A DNA stretch of 64,000 bases from Poecilobothrus nobilitatus (Eukaryota > Arthropoda > Insecta > Diptera > Dolichopodidae). The notes below the pieces were generated by a model that worked only from the letters and a program-made list of their open reading frames with translations, did no database searches and had not been told where the DNA came from. The stretch lies in assembly GCA_947095535.1 (NCBI GenBank), contig OX352773.1, forward strand, positions 156,897,271 through 156,961,270, read 5' to 3'. This document shows positions 20,700-31,699 of the stretch, one piece after another (position 1 is the stretch's first letter; every line of letters starts with the position of its first letter). The translations under genes and the position numbers were made by a program.

Positions 20700-22830
20700 A
20701 GGAAGAAACCGACTAACACTGATTAATCAAGGACAAGAACGAAATTCCTAAATCAAATACTTTGAAAGGTCTCGAATAATCTGAAAAAACATAACAAAGT
20801 ACGACTAAGAAAGTGTTTCAAAGGCTGAAGAGAGTTAGAAGTCAAAATAAATAAATTAAGTAGTTACTTAAGAGGATGTCTCTAGATATAATTTTTCCTA
20901 TAAATAATTAAAAAAGATAATAGTTAAATTTTTTTACCTTAAACATTTACCTATTTTTTAATTAAGAATTTTAAACTGTATAAAATAGTCTTCAATAAGT
21001 CACCTTAAATTTCTATAACAAAATTTTTAAAATTTTCGTTTTAAGCATTTGTTTTCAAAAATATTTGCAAAAATAAACTTCGGTCCGTTTTTTCAAAAAC
21101 CTGTAACGTGTTTTGTATGTGCCCTTTTTAAGCCTTTCTTTCGTATGGTAACCAAGCCACATGGCTGCCACAATTAAAATTTATTGCGCTATTAGAAATA
21201 AAACATATAATATTTTAAATTTTTAGACACCAGCCGTGCAAATTTTTTTAAAGTGTGGCATAAAATTAAAGTTCATACATAAAAAATTTAAAAAAAAATT
21301 ATAAATTTGAACGAAAGTAGTCACAATCACGATGTTTTAAAGTGCTGTTTTTCCTCCTCGGAAATTTTCTTTAGAAAAAATTTTGGTTTTACATTCAGCC
21401 TTTTTTCTGTTTGTTTCTCTTTCTCAAGAACTAGAAATGTAATTGAAAATAGGATTCCTCTATTGGATTTTTTAAAGTGCTTACCCCTTTCCAGAAAAAA
21501 AAATATTTATTTGATTTTTTTTTACAACAGCAAATAAAACATTTACAAAAAATTGTAGCATAAAACAAAAAAACATTTCAGTTGACTTTAAAATAGAAAC
21601 AACAGCAATAAACAAACTCATAAACATAAATGAATTTTTTTTTGAAACGCTTACATTTTCATTATTTATATGAAAAAGAGAAATTGCGCCCACCGCATCC
21701 CCGAAAAAAAGATGCAAAAGAAAAAGAAATTTTAGAAAGATTATAAAAAACTAAGCTCATTTTTAAAACGTTTTTCATATTTTTTATGACAATTGAAGCC
21801 CAATATCAGCCTTTTTTAATATTGAAGAAAAATAGAAATTTTATGACTTTCGTATTGGTAATAAAAAGAAGGCGGCAATCTACCACCTTTTTTTTAATTT
21901 TTAAATTTAGTGTAAATGAATGAGTTCAAAAAAGTAGGTAGTCAAAAATTCTTAAAAAAACAAAATTATCAAAAGCACATGATGTCCCCCCAATCAACAT
22001 ATAAAATATATTATGATGATTGTGTTGTGGAAATTTATGTAATGATAATTCAATCAAAAGAACTCACGTATCTATGATGACTGAATATGACCACAATAGT
22101 TTTTTTTAAGTTAGGTATATTTCATTTTTATCAGAAAGGATTGAATAATTTTATAGAATAATTTCATGATACAGTTCATGTAGGTACGTAATATGTATAT
22201 TTGAAGATATTCATAATATGCATATATTTATAGATACTCATACTAGGTTAACATCAATCATTATGATTAAAATTTGTTATAAATAAATAAAAAGATTACC
22301 TTTAAGGTAACTGAGTAAAAAAACTCCTTTTCAATACTTAGGTTAAATTTAAATAATATAAGATTTTTTTTTTAGATAATTTGAGGCGAATTTAATGATG
22401 ATTATATTTTTTATTGGTCTATAAAATGTTCTAAGCAACTACAGTTAAAAATACTTTAAACTTTTAAATTTTAAGAAAAACTTTTTTTTAATAATTATTT
22501 TAAATTCTGAAAGAATATATGCAGGATATGCAATATATCAAAGGCTACGGAGACATAAGATTTTTTTTTAAAAGATTTTTAGGATCAGATCGCGCAGTTT
22601 TAAAATACATGTAAATATAAAGTAAATAAAAACACCAAATAAAATTCATGCAATAAGAAAATTAAAAATATATATCTATAAAGTATAAATCAAATTATTT
22701 ATTATATCTGACTCAAGGTGTTTCTAGTGATTATGTCATTAGGCTTTAAATCTTGCATTCAAACCCGAATCAGATCAATTAACGTTATTAAAGGATTGTG
22801 TTACATATAAACTATCGCATGTTCTAACTT
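20700..22830. other. AT-rich stretch, nothing firm
   Basis: About 2.1 kb without a supported gene. 21060-21300 has faint family 3 3'-end flavour ('tgtatgtgcccttttta'). The overlapping frames at 21307-21537 and 21481-21717 run through A/T homopolymers and show no domain. 22700-22780 has a weak tRNA-like look ('ttcaaacccgaatcag'). Confidence 0.35.
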
Positions 22831-22834
22831 TTGA

Positions 22835-22920
22835 TAGGTATCGTCACTGGTACAAAAATAATAATAATATTCGGATTCATTCTTCTCTTGCAGTCACAAT
22901 TTAATGTTTCAAATTTGAAG
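22835..22920 (-). repeat. R4 dispersed repeat fragment
   Basis: 'gtcactggtacaaaa...cggattcattcttctcttgcag...aatttaatgtttc' matches 50605-50690 in the same orientation, and 24700-24860 and 29900-30000 inverted. It is a fragment of the R4 family. Confidence 0.5.
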
Positions 22921-22961
22921 ATATTTCCAAATAGACCAAATATTTATACTTATTTTTAATT

Positions 22962-23222
22962 TTTTTTTGATGCATTTCTCCGACACATAAATGTGGACAG
23001 GAAATTACATAGTCTTTCCTGTTCAGGCGTTGCTGTAAATGTCGTAAGGGGAATAACTCTTACGATATGTGTGAGATTCGAACCCACACTCTCTCGGTGT
23101 TTACAGCGTATTTTATACGCTCTTACTCACTAGGCCGAACTCACTAGATTCTAACCCACACTCCCTCGGTGTTTACAGCGTATTTAATACGCTTTTACTC
23201 ATTAGGCTGCCGAGGCCGCTAC
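22962..23222 (-). mobile_element. tRNA-derived SINE (SINE-A), copy 2, duplicated head
   Basis: Body and tail lie at 22962-23050. The first tRNA-like head is at about 23051-23135 (B box 'gattcgaaccca', A box 'ctcactaggcc'). A second head follows at about 23136-23219 ('gattctaaccca', 'tcattaggctgccgagg'). The element therefore carries two tRNA-like heads in tandem, about 70 bases longer than the other copies. Confidence 0.85.
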
Positions 23223-23224
23223 TA

Positions 23225-24590
23225 ATATTTAATATGGTATATTATATTAATTATAACTATATTTGCTAGGGAGAGCAGGATTTGTTAAACAAAAATGTAA
23301 TTTTTCAGTATTTTTCCTTTCAATTAAAAAACTTACTACCATGCAGGATATTTAAGCTTGTGGAGTTGTGGAGTTTTCAAAAATATGTATGTTGAACGTA
23401 TTAAATGAGAAAATATTGCGAAATGTTGTGGAAGATGAAAAATGTTTTATGGTTTACAAAAAAAACTTATTTAAAATTTATCACTAAGTACTTTAGTCAA
23501 ATTAAAAATAAAATGAGGTAGCACATAACACATGGGATATTTCTAAAAGTTCATACAGTATACAGTATATATACTGTATATATTTATTATACAAAAATAA
23601 TTAAAAATTTATTCTCATCTTTTGTTTAAATATTTAAACTATTTTAAACATGTCTTCCATATTATATAGATATTATGTGTGTTCTTTAAACAATTACTCT
23701 GAAATTTATTACAGTATTCGCTTTTCTTTTTGTTTTTGCTTGTTTGCAAAAAATTTTGTTTTTGTTTAAAACTCATAAATAAAATATACAATGAATTTAA
23801 AACAAAATGTAAAAAATAAAAGACAATTTTTATATAATAAACATAAAAAATTCTCGAAAACCTTTTATGAATACTTTAAAAAAATTTCTTTTTGAAAACA
23901 AAAGGATTCTAAAAAGCCAACAATTCAAATATTATAAATAAAAATAAAAGTAAAATAAATAAATTTAACTTTTGTTTTAAAAATATTAAAAATACGGGAA
24001 TCGTGCGGGTTTTAATGTCAAATCCTTATTGATTTTTTCAAGCTTTTATAGTGTGTGGCAATACTATTAAAAATTAGAAAAAGCAGTTATCTAAAATACC
24101 TAACTTTTTAAAATAATGGTGATGATAGTGATAAAAATAAAATATCATTTTTTTGATTAGATAATTTCCCCTCTAAAATCAAACTCTCCAAATTAAAAAT
24201 GCCCAACGGCATTGCCGAATTACATAGTTTAAAATAAATTTTCAAAATTCAAAATTAGATGACAGATTTGCTGATAAGATAAGCATTAAATGCTATCTAC
24301 TTTATCTACTTTAAAAACTAGATTAAAACCCGGCAGGATTATAAAAGCAAGTACACTAATTTCTTTTTTTATATTGTAGTTTTAATAGTCTTGGCCTTTC
24401 CTCCTTCAGTTTACTGATGTTATATTATATTTTGAAGAGTATTCACACCTATACTTAAAAATTTGATTTTTGTTGAGAATATTGTATTTTGATTTGTAAG
24501 ATTTAAAAGATCTTTCACATATTAATTTACCATGTTCTATTTAGCTGCGAGTTTAAAGACGTGGTCTACATTAAATTGTTACTTATTAAC
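23225..24590. other. AT-rich stretch, nothing recognised
   Basis: There is a short palindrome at 23560-23582 (tacagtatatatactgta). No gene or shared repeat was recognised. Confidence 0.35.
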
Positions 24591-24599
24591 TTTTCTTTT

Positions 24600-24965
24600 T
24601 GTAAGGGAAGTAAGAATATAACTTTGGTAGTGTCAGATTCTTATTGACTATACTCGCACTTTATTTTTTTTAGCCTTTTTAATGGTAAAAATTCTGCTAT
24701 ATACATAATATATATATATAGTAAGTAGGAATAGGAGTGGATAGTACATTGATGCGGAAATTTATAATTGGGAAGTGATATTGTAAGAGGACCATGAATT
24801 CACCTAGTATTATTACGATTTTACTATCAGGAACGAAATATCATCAATAGTTACAACATGTAGTAGTAACATCTTCCTACATAAGGTTATAATAATTGAA
24901 GGTAGCTTTATTATAGCTGCTAGGTATTATCAGGGCTACTATCACAAACCTGTATTTCTTTTGAA
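24600..24965 (+). repeat. R4 dispersed repeat, copy
   Basis: 'ggtagtgtcagattcttatt' near 24628, 'ggaataggagtggata' near 24727, 'cacctagtattattacgatt' near 24800 and 'acaacatgtagtagtaacat' near 24853 occur in the same order as at 29690-30060 and, inverted, at 50490-50800. No coding capacity or tRNA-like head was seen. The repeat class is unknown. Confidence 0.6.
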
Positions 24966-25450
24966 TGTATTTCATTTGCCTATATTTCATATTATACAAA
25001 AATATATTATATAAATATTCTGTAAAAGGATTGAATTCACTAAAGTCACTTCTAATTTAGATTCTCACATATACATATATATAAATATTCTGTTAAAAGC
25101 TAAAGCCCTGCTTATGAATGCTAAAATCTCTCCTAATTCAGAATGAAATACAGGCTATGACACGCTCCTGTATTATTATACGGTTTACAGTTTTACAATA
25201 TAAAATGACTTATTTTTTTGTATGGTCTGATCGTTGTTTGAACGCAAAAGTAGCTACAAAAATTTGGTAAACAAAGTATTCACTACAATATCATGAGTCA
25301 GATAAACATACTTATTCTAATTAATTCTACTTCGTAATGGAATGTGTTTAAAAAGGAAAGTACCTATATTTTTATTTGCTAAAATTTTATAATACTTTTC
25401 TGGTCTTTAAACCTAAAGAATATTTTCTCTCATGACAAAAAATCTTGACA
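24966..25450. other. AT-rich stretch, nothing recognised
   Basis: A short local duplication (atatattatataaatattctgtaaaa-like at about 25001 and 25075). Nothing else is supported. Confidence 0.35.
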
Positions 25451-25461
25451 AAGCTTTTTTT

Positions 25462-25750
25462 ACCGACCGCATACATTCATGTATAAGGTAGGTATTATTT
25501 TCATACTAAAAATTTGTACCCGAGATTTTGACAAATATGCACTATTCCGCTGTGCAGAAGACTGTAAAAAAATGTTTAGCATGATGTCTGATTGTGGGTG
25601 TTTATGTGTGTGTATGTCTGTGGGCACGTGTACAGCTTAAACGACTGACCGGAATATTTTGCCATTTCATATTTAAGGTTTTGACGTAAATATCTCGGAT
25701 TGATAAGCTTTTGGAGCAAATTGGACAACCGCAAGTGGTGGTTTAACTTG
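25462..25750 (+). repeat. Possible dispersed element fragment
   Basis: A more balanced-base stretch ('gtgtgtatgtctgtgggcac', 'acgactgaccggaa', 'tctcggattgataagctttt'). This pattern, a TGTGT run then a GACCGGAA-type box, is common near the 5' ends of insect non-autonomous elements. No other copy was found in this window. Confidence 0.3.
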
Positions 25751-25924
25751 TTTTTTACGAATATTTCGTAACAGAAAAATTTTATGAGAAAAATTATTAA
25801 GATAAGTTGTTACACACTTAAAGAGGAACAACTTTGCATTAGAACATTTTTTGATCCGACTAACTTTAACTTTTATTTAATTTTTTAAATCCAAATTTCA
25901 TACATAACACTCCGTATGAATTTA

Positions 25925-26515
25925 TATGAACAATTTTATTTTGTTTTTAGCACATTTCCAAAAAATGTGCCTATTAGTTTTACTCTGTCCGTCCGCCTGC
26001 CCGTCAGTCCGTCTGTTTACAAAACTTCTACACCGTTAAAGATAGAGAAAAAAAATGTTAACTATGGGTAGGTCTCATAAAAAAATTAATTTTGTGGAAC
26101 AACTTTTTTATGTAGCCCAATTTTTCATCAGGGAACTACAGCCCCTCAAACTTTGAAAAAGCCCTATTTTTAAACGCCTATATTTCAGGTTCCGCTTAAC
26201 ATTTTTTTCAATCTGAAAACGCCATTGGGTAGGAATATTTTCTAGCTTTATAAGTCAATATCAAAATTATATATAGTTTTTAAATTTAGTATTTAAATTT
26301 ACCGTTATGTGGAAACCAAATTTTGCATGATTTTTCATAACTCCATAACTCCGGTACGCTTTTAGATAGGGACTTGAAATTTTGAGACAATAAAGAACTT
26401 CTAGAATTATATATAAGTTTGCTCAGAAATTTTTTTTGTACCACCCCCTATTTATGAGCTATTAGGGCTCAAAAATTTAAAATTTGCTATTTTTAAACAC
26501 CTTAACTTAACTTAC
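25925..26515 (+). mobile_element. Family 3 element
   Basis: The boxes 'tagcacatttccaaaaaatg', 'actctgtccgtccgcctgcc', 'aacttctacaccgttaaaga', 'ttaccgttatgtggaaacca' and 'tgctatttttaaacacc' run in the standard order. The 3' third seen in 12295-13110 is missing. Confidence 0.75.
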
Positions 26516-26519
26516 AAAA

Positions 26520-28735
26520 TGGTACAATTTTTGTTAGCAAATTCAATAATTAATCTTATGTTTGTTTTGAATTTGTTTACAGTTTGTATTATTTTTTACG
26601 TCTAATATTTTTGAATGAAAAAAAATCATGTAAGTAGGTAGGTACATTACTTAATTATTGTAAATGGATGTATGAATGAATGCACATATATTTTTACGAT
26701 TTCATTGCTTATTATTGTTATTTAATAAAACAAAATGTTGTTAAATTATTAGAAGTTATTTTGCTTTAATATAAATTATTATGTAAAAAATCTATAAATT
26801 TTGGCATTGTACTTTTCGTGTAATGGCGGGGGGTGCTGTGGTGGAGACAGCTGATTTTTTTTTGAATTAAACTTACATAAAATTGTAATGATTATCTTAC
26901 AAAAGACTTTAAATATTCCGTCTTAGAATAGTAGTTGTCTATGTTTTTTTTTTTTTTATTATGGGTTTTAAAAAGCATTCTATCCAAACAAAGTAATTTA
27001 TTGTTGTGTTTGTGATTTTTTTTAATATAAAGCTTAAAATAAGAAGAAACTGTTAAATTATTCATTAATCATTTATTGTTCAATAATCACACAATAATAT
27101 TTAAGGTTTAGTCCAGACATAAAATCAGGGTCATTGTCCTGTTGCTATATACTTGGCTAATAAAGTCTTTATATTACTGCCTCCCTGAATAATTCTATTA
27201 TGATTTAATAAAATATTTTAGAATACGTTAGTCAAAAAAATTGAAAATTTATTATTTTTGCTTTGATCCTGCCAAAAAAATTATTTATGATGTGTTTATG
27301 ATAAGGATATGGCTTCTATTGTTAACCAATGCAAGAATAAATATATAAAAAGAAAATCATATATGGTAGGAGGAAAATTTCCATGTAAAATTTATCTTTT
27401 ATTGAATATTTTAGGAAACCACATCATATTATGTATAACGTCTAATAATAATAGGTTTTTGCTTTCTTATTATTATCTATTATTATTATAATATTAGTGG
27501 TCTTAATATTAAATTAATCTACATAATTCGTAAAATAATAAATTAGAATTTTGAAAATTTACTAAACAAACAAACATTGAACTTTTGTTAGACTGAATTT
27601 CTTGTCTTGAAATATTGTACATAGAATATATTAGTGCAGAAGGTTTTCATTTAGATGCATTATGAATCTAAAAATAATCACCAATCTATGATAGTGAAAT
27701 GATCACCAAAGTGATAGAGTGAAAAGTGTATGATATCGTTTCACAGATCTATAAGAAAATAATAGGTACACAATATCATTCAAAAAGTTTTTTTTAAATC
27801 CTTTCAAATAAAACATCAGATATGTTATGTGAAACATTTTTAATTAAATTCAAAACTATACTTTGTATATATAATAAAATATACATCAAAAAATAAGTTA
27901 AAATATAAAATAAAAAAAAATGTCGCCTGAAAACCACAATAACCAACATACAGTCAACATATAACCGACATACACCCAGTAATAATAATTAATTATTATA
28001 TTATATAATCATTAGTAATAACAGATATATTTATCATACAATATAAATACCCAGTCACGTATAGACACAGTCCACATGTATTATTTTATACATCCTTTTT
28101 TGTTTTCTATATAGATAAATTGTTTTATAGTAGTGGTGCCGTTCGCTTTTGGTGAACGGAATTCCGTTCTATAAAATAATTCTTTTGGTGATCACTCTCA
28201 ATGCTTATATTGGGTTAGTGGCTTTAGTTGAATCTAAGTTACAAACGAGAACTAAATATTGTTTTTTATGCATCCAATATACCCTAGTAACATCTATACT
28301 TAATTTTTTTTGAAGATGACAAAAGGGAAGGCATCAACTTATAGTTTAAGACTTCCCCAAGATTAAAGAAAGTTTATACATAAATGATGTTATGTTATTT
28401 AATTATATTTTTAGTGTTGGTTACTATAGATTTATTCTGGAGTTTTCTAAAATTTATAACATTTTTTAAAAGTAGTATCGGCGATATTACAAAATAATAT
28501 GATATATACATACATATTATGAGAAATAATGATGCCCATAACTCAATTTTGTGAAACCCTATAAAGTTGACAAATTCTGTTTCTATTAAGTATTACATAC
28601 AAATTACTGTTATAAAGGAAATAAAGGAAATAAAGTTACTGAAAATAAAGGAAAACGTCAATTTAAAAAAAATAGAAAATAATTTTTTTTTAAATGTTTT
28701 TATAGAAATCGTTTAGACAGCTTTAATGCATGAAA
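26520..28735. other. Long AT-rich stretch, nothing recognised
   Basis: 26824-26855 is a G-rich patch (ggcggggggtgctgtggtgg). A palindrome at 28154-28169 is listed separately. No gene or RNA is supported. Confidence 0.35.
28154..28169. repeat. Perfect 16-bp palindrome
   Basis: GAACGGAATTCCGTTC, preceded by 'ggtgccgttcgcttttggt', which contains a second partly complementary GTTCGC/GTGAAC pair. It may be the end of a hAT- or similar-type element beginning near 28133 ('tagtggtgccg'). Confidence 0.45.
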
Positions 28736-28739
28736 TAAT

Positions 28740-28850
28740 TTGAGGGAAACTTTAACATTTAGTGAATATAGGACGAACTTTACAATTGGATTCAAAATCA
28801 GGGTATTCCCTTTTTCCAGAGTATTTACACATCTACATGTTACATATAAA
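28740..28850 (+). repeat. 'ATTCAAAATCAGGG' dispersed repeat, copy
   Basis: 'ttggattcaaaatcagggta' then 'ttccctttttccagagtatt' and 'tacacatctacatg'. The same order occurs near 33505 and 44920 (see those entries). Confidence 0.5.
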
Positions 28851-29189
28851 TTTTTAATAGTCCAGATATATTTTATTTTGAAGCGTTTTATTTCAATTAA
28901 TTAAGTATGGAAAAATTGAATAGAATAAAAATATTTTGTAAAATTTGTTGAGGGGAGTTCAACTGTACTCTTGTTTATCATAGTTTCGATAATGATTATG
29001 ATAGCTTATGATTATATTTATTATAGTTTTATATATTCTAAGTAAACAAGACTAATCTAATACATTCACAATTTAGTAAATGTTTGAAAAGGTGATGAAA
29101 TTGTTGTATTACAATATATTAAATAAATAAATATATTATAATAATATTAAATAAAAAAAATAAAATGTTATTATTTTTAATTCCCTTAA

Positions 29190-29395
29190 CATTTGGATAT
29201 TTGGCAACTTTTATTTATGTAGCCGCCTACACAAATAAAAGTTGCAAAATGCTCAAATGTTAAGTGTCCAGTTGCTAAATATCCTTTTGCTAACTGTCCA
29301 TTTTCCTAAATGACTTTTTGTTAAGTGTCTTTTTTGCTAAATGTCCACTGATCAAATATCCAGTTTCCAAGTCTAAGTTGCTAAGTGTACCGTAC
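29190..29395. repeat. Degenerate 'TAAATGTCCTTTTGC' quasi-tandem repeat, site 1
   Basis: The units are 'ttaagtgtccagttgc', 'taaatatccttttgc', 'taactgtccattttcc', 'taaatgactttttg', 'ttaagtgtcttttttgc', 'taaatgtccactgatc', 'aaatatccagtttcc' and 'ctaagttgctaagtg': about 10 units of 15-17 bases in one strand orientation. Every unit keeps (T)AARTGTCC plus a T-rich spacer. Unit length drifts, so it is not a simple satellite. Confidence 0.7.
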
Positions 29396-29639
29396 CCGTT
29401 GCATTTATATACAAAATTGAATCGTTATCTACAGAATCTTTAAGAAAATATTTTTTAGATTAATTTTTTTCTCCCTTTCAAGAATTTTTCCCAACTTATG
29501 AAAACATTTTAACTTACATACATTCATTGATGAATATTTTTAAATAGTTTTTGATGATAATAATAATATATGTAGCTTTAATTATGATAAAAGTATTTAT
29601 AGGTAAATCAATACATTTTTTAATTGTAAAAGAAGATAA

Positions 29640-30125
29640 TCAAATAGAAGAAAACCAAAAAAATATTCCTGAAGGATCTTCCAAATACACTAAGAATTTC
29701 CCTTTGGTAGTGGATAAATCCACCTCTACATTTAATCAATGGTTGGAAGCCCCTAATTCTAATGCAGTATATTGGCTGGAGTATAGGGTTAGGAAAAGAT
29801 AGGACAAGAATGCGAAACATTGAATTAGGAATGGAACTGTAAGGTTGAAACCCCTAATTCTAACGCAGTATATTGACTGGAGAACAGGGGTAGGAGAAGA
29901 TAGGACAGGAATTCGAAACATTGAATTAGGAATGAAACTGTAAGGTAACATTGAATCCCCCTAATATTATCACTATTTAACTAACACCGACCAAAGCCAT
30001 CAACAATTACAACATGTAGTAGTATATAACATCTTTCTACATGAGGTAATAATTGAAGGAATCCCCACTGTCACTGTAGCAGCTGCTATTATTGGCATTA
30101 GTATGAATTAATATTATTATTATTT
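29640..30125 (+). repeat. R4 dispersed repeat, copy with internal duplication
   Basis: 'aagaatttccctttggtagt' near 29691 corresponds to 50757-50778 inverted. The body runs through 'aggaatggaactgtaagg' and 'acaacatgtagtagtatata' to about 30060. The open frame at 29551-29802 is partly made of this repeat and is not considered coding. Two ~101-bp units are tandemly duplicated within (29750-29951). Confidence 0.6.
29750..29951. repeat. 101-bp tandem duplication inside R4
   Basis: 'cccctaattctaatgcagta' at 29750 and 'cccctaattctaacgcagta' at 29851 start two units. Each unit ends in 'aatgraactgtaaggt'. The two differ at a modest number of positions. Confidence 0.85.
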
Positions 30126-30129
30126 ACTA

Positions 30130-30930
30130 TTATTTTAAAAATAAATGAGTTTTTCAAAATGCTCTGCTACTGGAATGTAGGAAAATATTTGTAAAATTCA
30201 GTCTAAAACTTAAAGCAATTCTTTGGTAAATGCCAAATCATTTTTTCATAGGTACCATACATTATTTTATTTAGGTACCTTGAGTTCTGGTGTTGTCATT
30301 GTATATGTGCAGTCACTGCGATCATTATAATTTCTTTAATAAAAATTCCCCCGTTTACTTATATTTTTCAAATAATATTTTATTTTTTAAATAATTTTGT
30401 GATTATTTATTTTTATTTCTAATGTAGATAATACTTCTATGCTATATCAGTTTCGTTGTTATCTTTTTCCTATTATGAATTAAAATTAATGAATTAAATT
30501 AAATAAAAAATAAAATTAAATATGGTTAAAAAATTCATTTAAAATTTTCATATCCAAACAGTCATCGATATCATTCTACAAAAAAAAAAAAAATTAAAAA
30601 CCCCAAATGGATTTACAGTGATACCTCAAAAATCTTAACTCTGATGTTGAAGTGATCAGAATTACATATTAAAATAATATTTAAATTTTATTTAATTATA
30701 GGTATATCGTTGTTCTAATTTCTAAACCACATTTTAATAATTAGATCCTAAGCCAAAGTTTAATTGGTTTAAAATAAAAAAAAAAACCCTAGGATATTTC
30801 CAAGAAAATTCCATATACTTGTACTACACCTAAAGTAAAATAAAAGTAAAATTTAAAAGTAAATCTCTTCGATTATCTTAAAAATTCCAAAAAAGCACAT
30901 TATGAAATGAGTTTGGACAATTTTAAATAA
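30130..30930. other. AT-rich stretch, nothing recognised
   Basis: No gene, RNA or shared repeat recognised. Confidence 0.35.
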
Positions 30931-30934
30931 ATAA

Positions 30935-31695
30935 AAATGATGTACAATCGATCAGACCAATTTTGGATCACTTTTCCGAGTAATTCAGGCCTTATTTCAT
31001 CAATAACACAGGTTATGTTGGCTTCCAAAGTGTCTATTATTTCTGGTTTATCAGCATAAACCAATAACTTCACATAACGCTAAAGAAAATAATACAGTGG
31101 CGTTATGTCGCATGATAGTGGAAGCCAATTAATTGGACCATTTCTCGAAATGTTATCACCAAATCTTTCTTTCAATAAATCAATTGTTACTGTAGCAGTA
31201 TGAGGTATAGCACCATCTTGTTAGAAGCAAAACACTTCCGTGTCGATACCGTTCAAATTTTAAAAGAAAAAATCATTGATCATCGATCTGTAACGACCAC
31301 CATTCACTCTAACATTAGCTCCAGCATAGTTTTTAAAGAAATATGGACCGATGATGTCTCCAGCGTGTAAACCAGACCGTACGGTGCATTTCAGGATGCA
31401 ATGAAACCTGCTGAATTTCTTGAGGATTGTTTTCGCTCCATATACGGTAATTTTGCTTATTTACGTAGCCGTTCAACCAAAACTGAGCTTAATCACTAAA
31501 GAGAATCTTTCGATAAAAAAGTGGATCAACTTCAATCTGTTCTAGCACCCAATCAGCAAAAACACTACGCTTATTTTGGTCAAGTGTTCTTGAACCAGTT
31601 AAATAAGCGTCGTCTCTAACTTATAGAACCAGTTGAATTTCGAAGTGTCTAACTGATAGAAATCTTATGTACGTCTGTCTCTCTCCCAGTAAATA
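30935..31695 (-). pseudogene. mariner-superfamily transposase relic
   Basis: Minus-strand translation in broken frames gives WVLEQIEVDPLFYRKILFSD, then stop-AQFWLNGYVNKQN (about 31440-31510). After a frameshift come GDIIGPYFFKNYAGANVRVN, QDGAIPHTATVTIDLLKERF (about 31160-31220), CDITPLYYFL (about 31100) and KVIQNWSDRLYI at the C-terminus (about 30938). This is the common insect mariner-like 'FWLNGYVNKQN' transposase, a cut-and-paste DDE/D enzyme. Several stops, at least one frameshift, a stop in place of the residue after the first catalytic Asp, and Tyr replacing the expected Asp of the CDLTPLDYF motif make it dead. The N-terminal DNA-binding part and the TIRs were not found. Confidence 0.85.
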
Positions 31696-31699
31696 CAAC

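Noticed and set aside
21307..21717. Overlapping open frames on both strands (76 and 78 residues) as genes
   Set aside because: Composition is dominated by homopolymer runs giving Phe, Ser, Lys and Asn. No domain, splice context or repeat support.
29551..29802. 83-residue open frame with KNIPEGSSKYTKNFPLVVD as an exon
   Set aside because: From about 29640 it overlaps the R4 repeat, which is also present at 50760-50800 and 24610-24640, so the protein-like look is accidental.
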